Shown piece after piece: positions 63,777-64,000 of a stretch of DNA of 64,000 nt. Position 1 is the first letter of the stretch. Each line of letters opens with the position of its first letter. Both the position numbers and the translations under genes were made by a program. The notes below the pieces were generated by a model that saw only the letters and a program-made list of their open reading frames with translations, searched no databases and had not been told where the DNA came from. Source of the DNA: Enchytraeus crypticus (lineage: Eukaryota; Annelida; Clitellata; Enchytraeida; Enchytraeidae); the NCBI GenBank assembly GCA_905160935.1, contig CAJHZI010000548.1, positions 1,765,001 to 1,829,000 on the forward strand. The letters run 5' to 3'.

Positions 63777-64000
63777 AAGTTTAAAAGCGGCAGTTGATCT
63801 CAGTCTATAGTTTTATCTGTTACGGGTATGAGCTGGGAGTAGAGCCTAACATATATAGAATTCTGACTAGATTTAAACTATGTCCAGTAAGTTGTCCAAG
63901 TCTGTACTTCGTTGAAATGTCAGGGTCCAAGTCTGTACTTTGTTGAAATGTTGAATGTATCAACGATTTATTAAGGACTGCATTATTTTTATCTAGCTTG
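63777..64000. other. Likely 3' UTR of the cysteine-rich gene
   Basis: It contains a short tandem duplication (GTCCAAGTCTGTACTTCGTT GAAATGTC twice, about 63895-63950). No polyadenylation signal is seen before the window ends. Confidence 0.45.

Overview
The window reads as genomic DNA of an invertebrate animal. Its genes have many short exons with GT-AG introns, the proteins align closely from memory to vertebrate orthologues, and the AT-rich non-coding DNA is full of microsatellites, tRNA-derived SINEs, LINE 3' ends and DNA transposons. I cannot name the phylum. No searches were run; orthology calls rest on recognising the proteins and on exon phases that close without a break.

Layout. 1-9.2 kb is repeat-dominated: the 3' part of a fossil Ty3/Gypsy-like element, GA and AAT microsatellites, a GC-rich structured element (copy A), a tRNA-Lys(CUU) gene, and a fold-back repeat split by a 1,957-bp hAT transposon with an 8-bp target duplication. 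9.3-15.3 kb is ZFPL1 (+, 6 coding exons, 304 aa). 18.8-27.4 kb is DCAF5 (-, 9 coding exons, 953 aa). 30.1-41.8 kb is WDR43/UTP5 (-, 17 coding exons, 695 aa). 43.6-51.9 kb is ATG3 (+, 9 coding exons, 342 aa), with a DD37E Tc1/mariner element in intron 4. 54.7-56.2 kb holds three exons of a minus-strand gene I do not recognise. 56.2-63.5 kb is repeats, including copy B of the GC-rich element. 63.48-63.78 kb is a small cysteine-rich protein gene (+).

The host genes do unrelated jobs: cis-Golgi RING protein, CRL4 substrate receptor, small-subunit processome factor, autophagy E2-like enzyme. They do not form a pathway.

The most unusual signal is the relation between repeats and exon borders. Four minisatellite arrays are built from a splice site plus the adjoining exon edge and sit in the neighbouring intron. 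Retroposons lie within 5-25 nt of several splice sites or the stop codon. GATT/TTGA tetranucleotide runs, each register containing the branch-point-like pattern YTNAY, lie upstream of at least eight 3' splice sites. Many dispersed repeats share a 3' core of the form GAGGAAACNGACGTTAA although their tRNA-like heads differ. The two GC-rich elements share a head that folds into stable hairpins with pairing-preserving changes; I recognise no known family for them.
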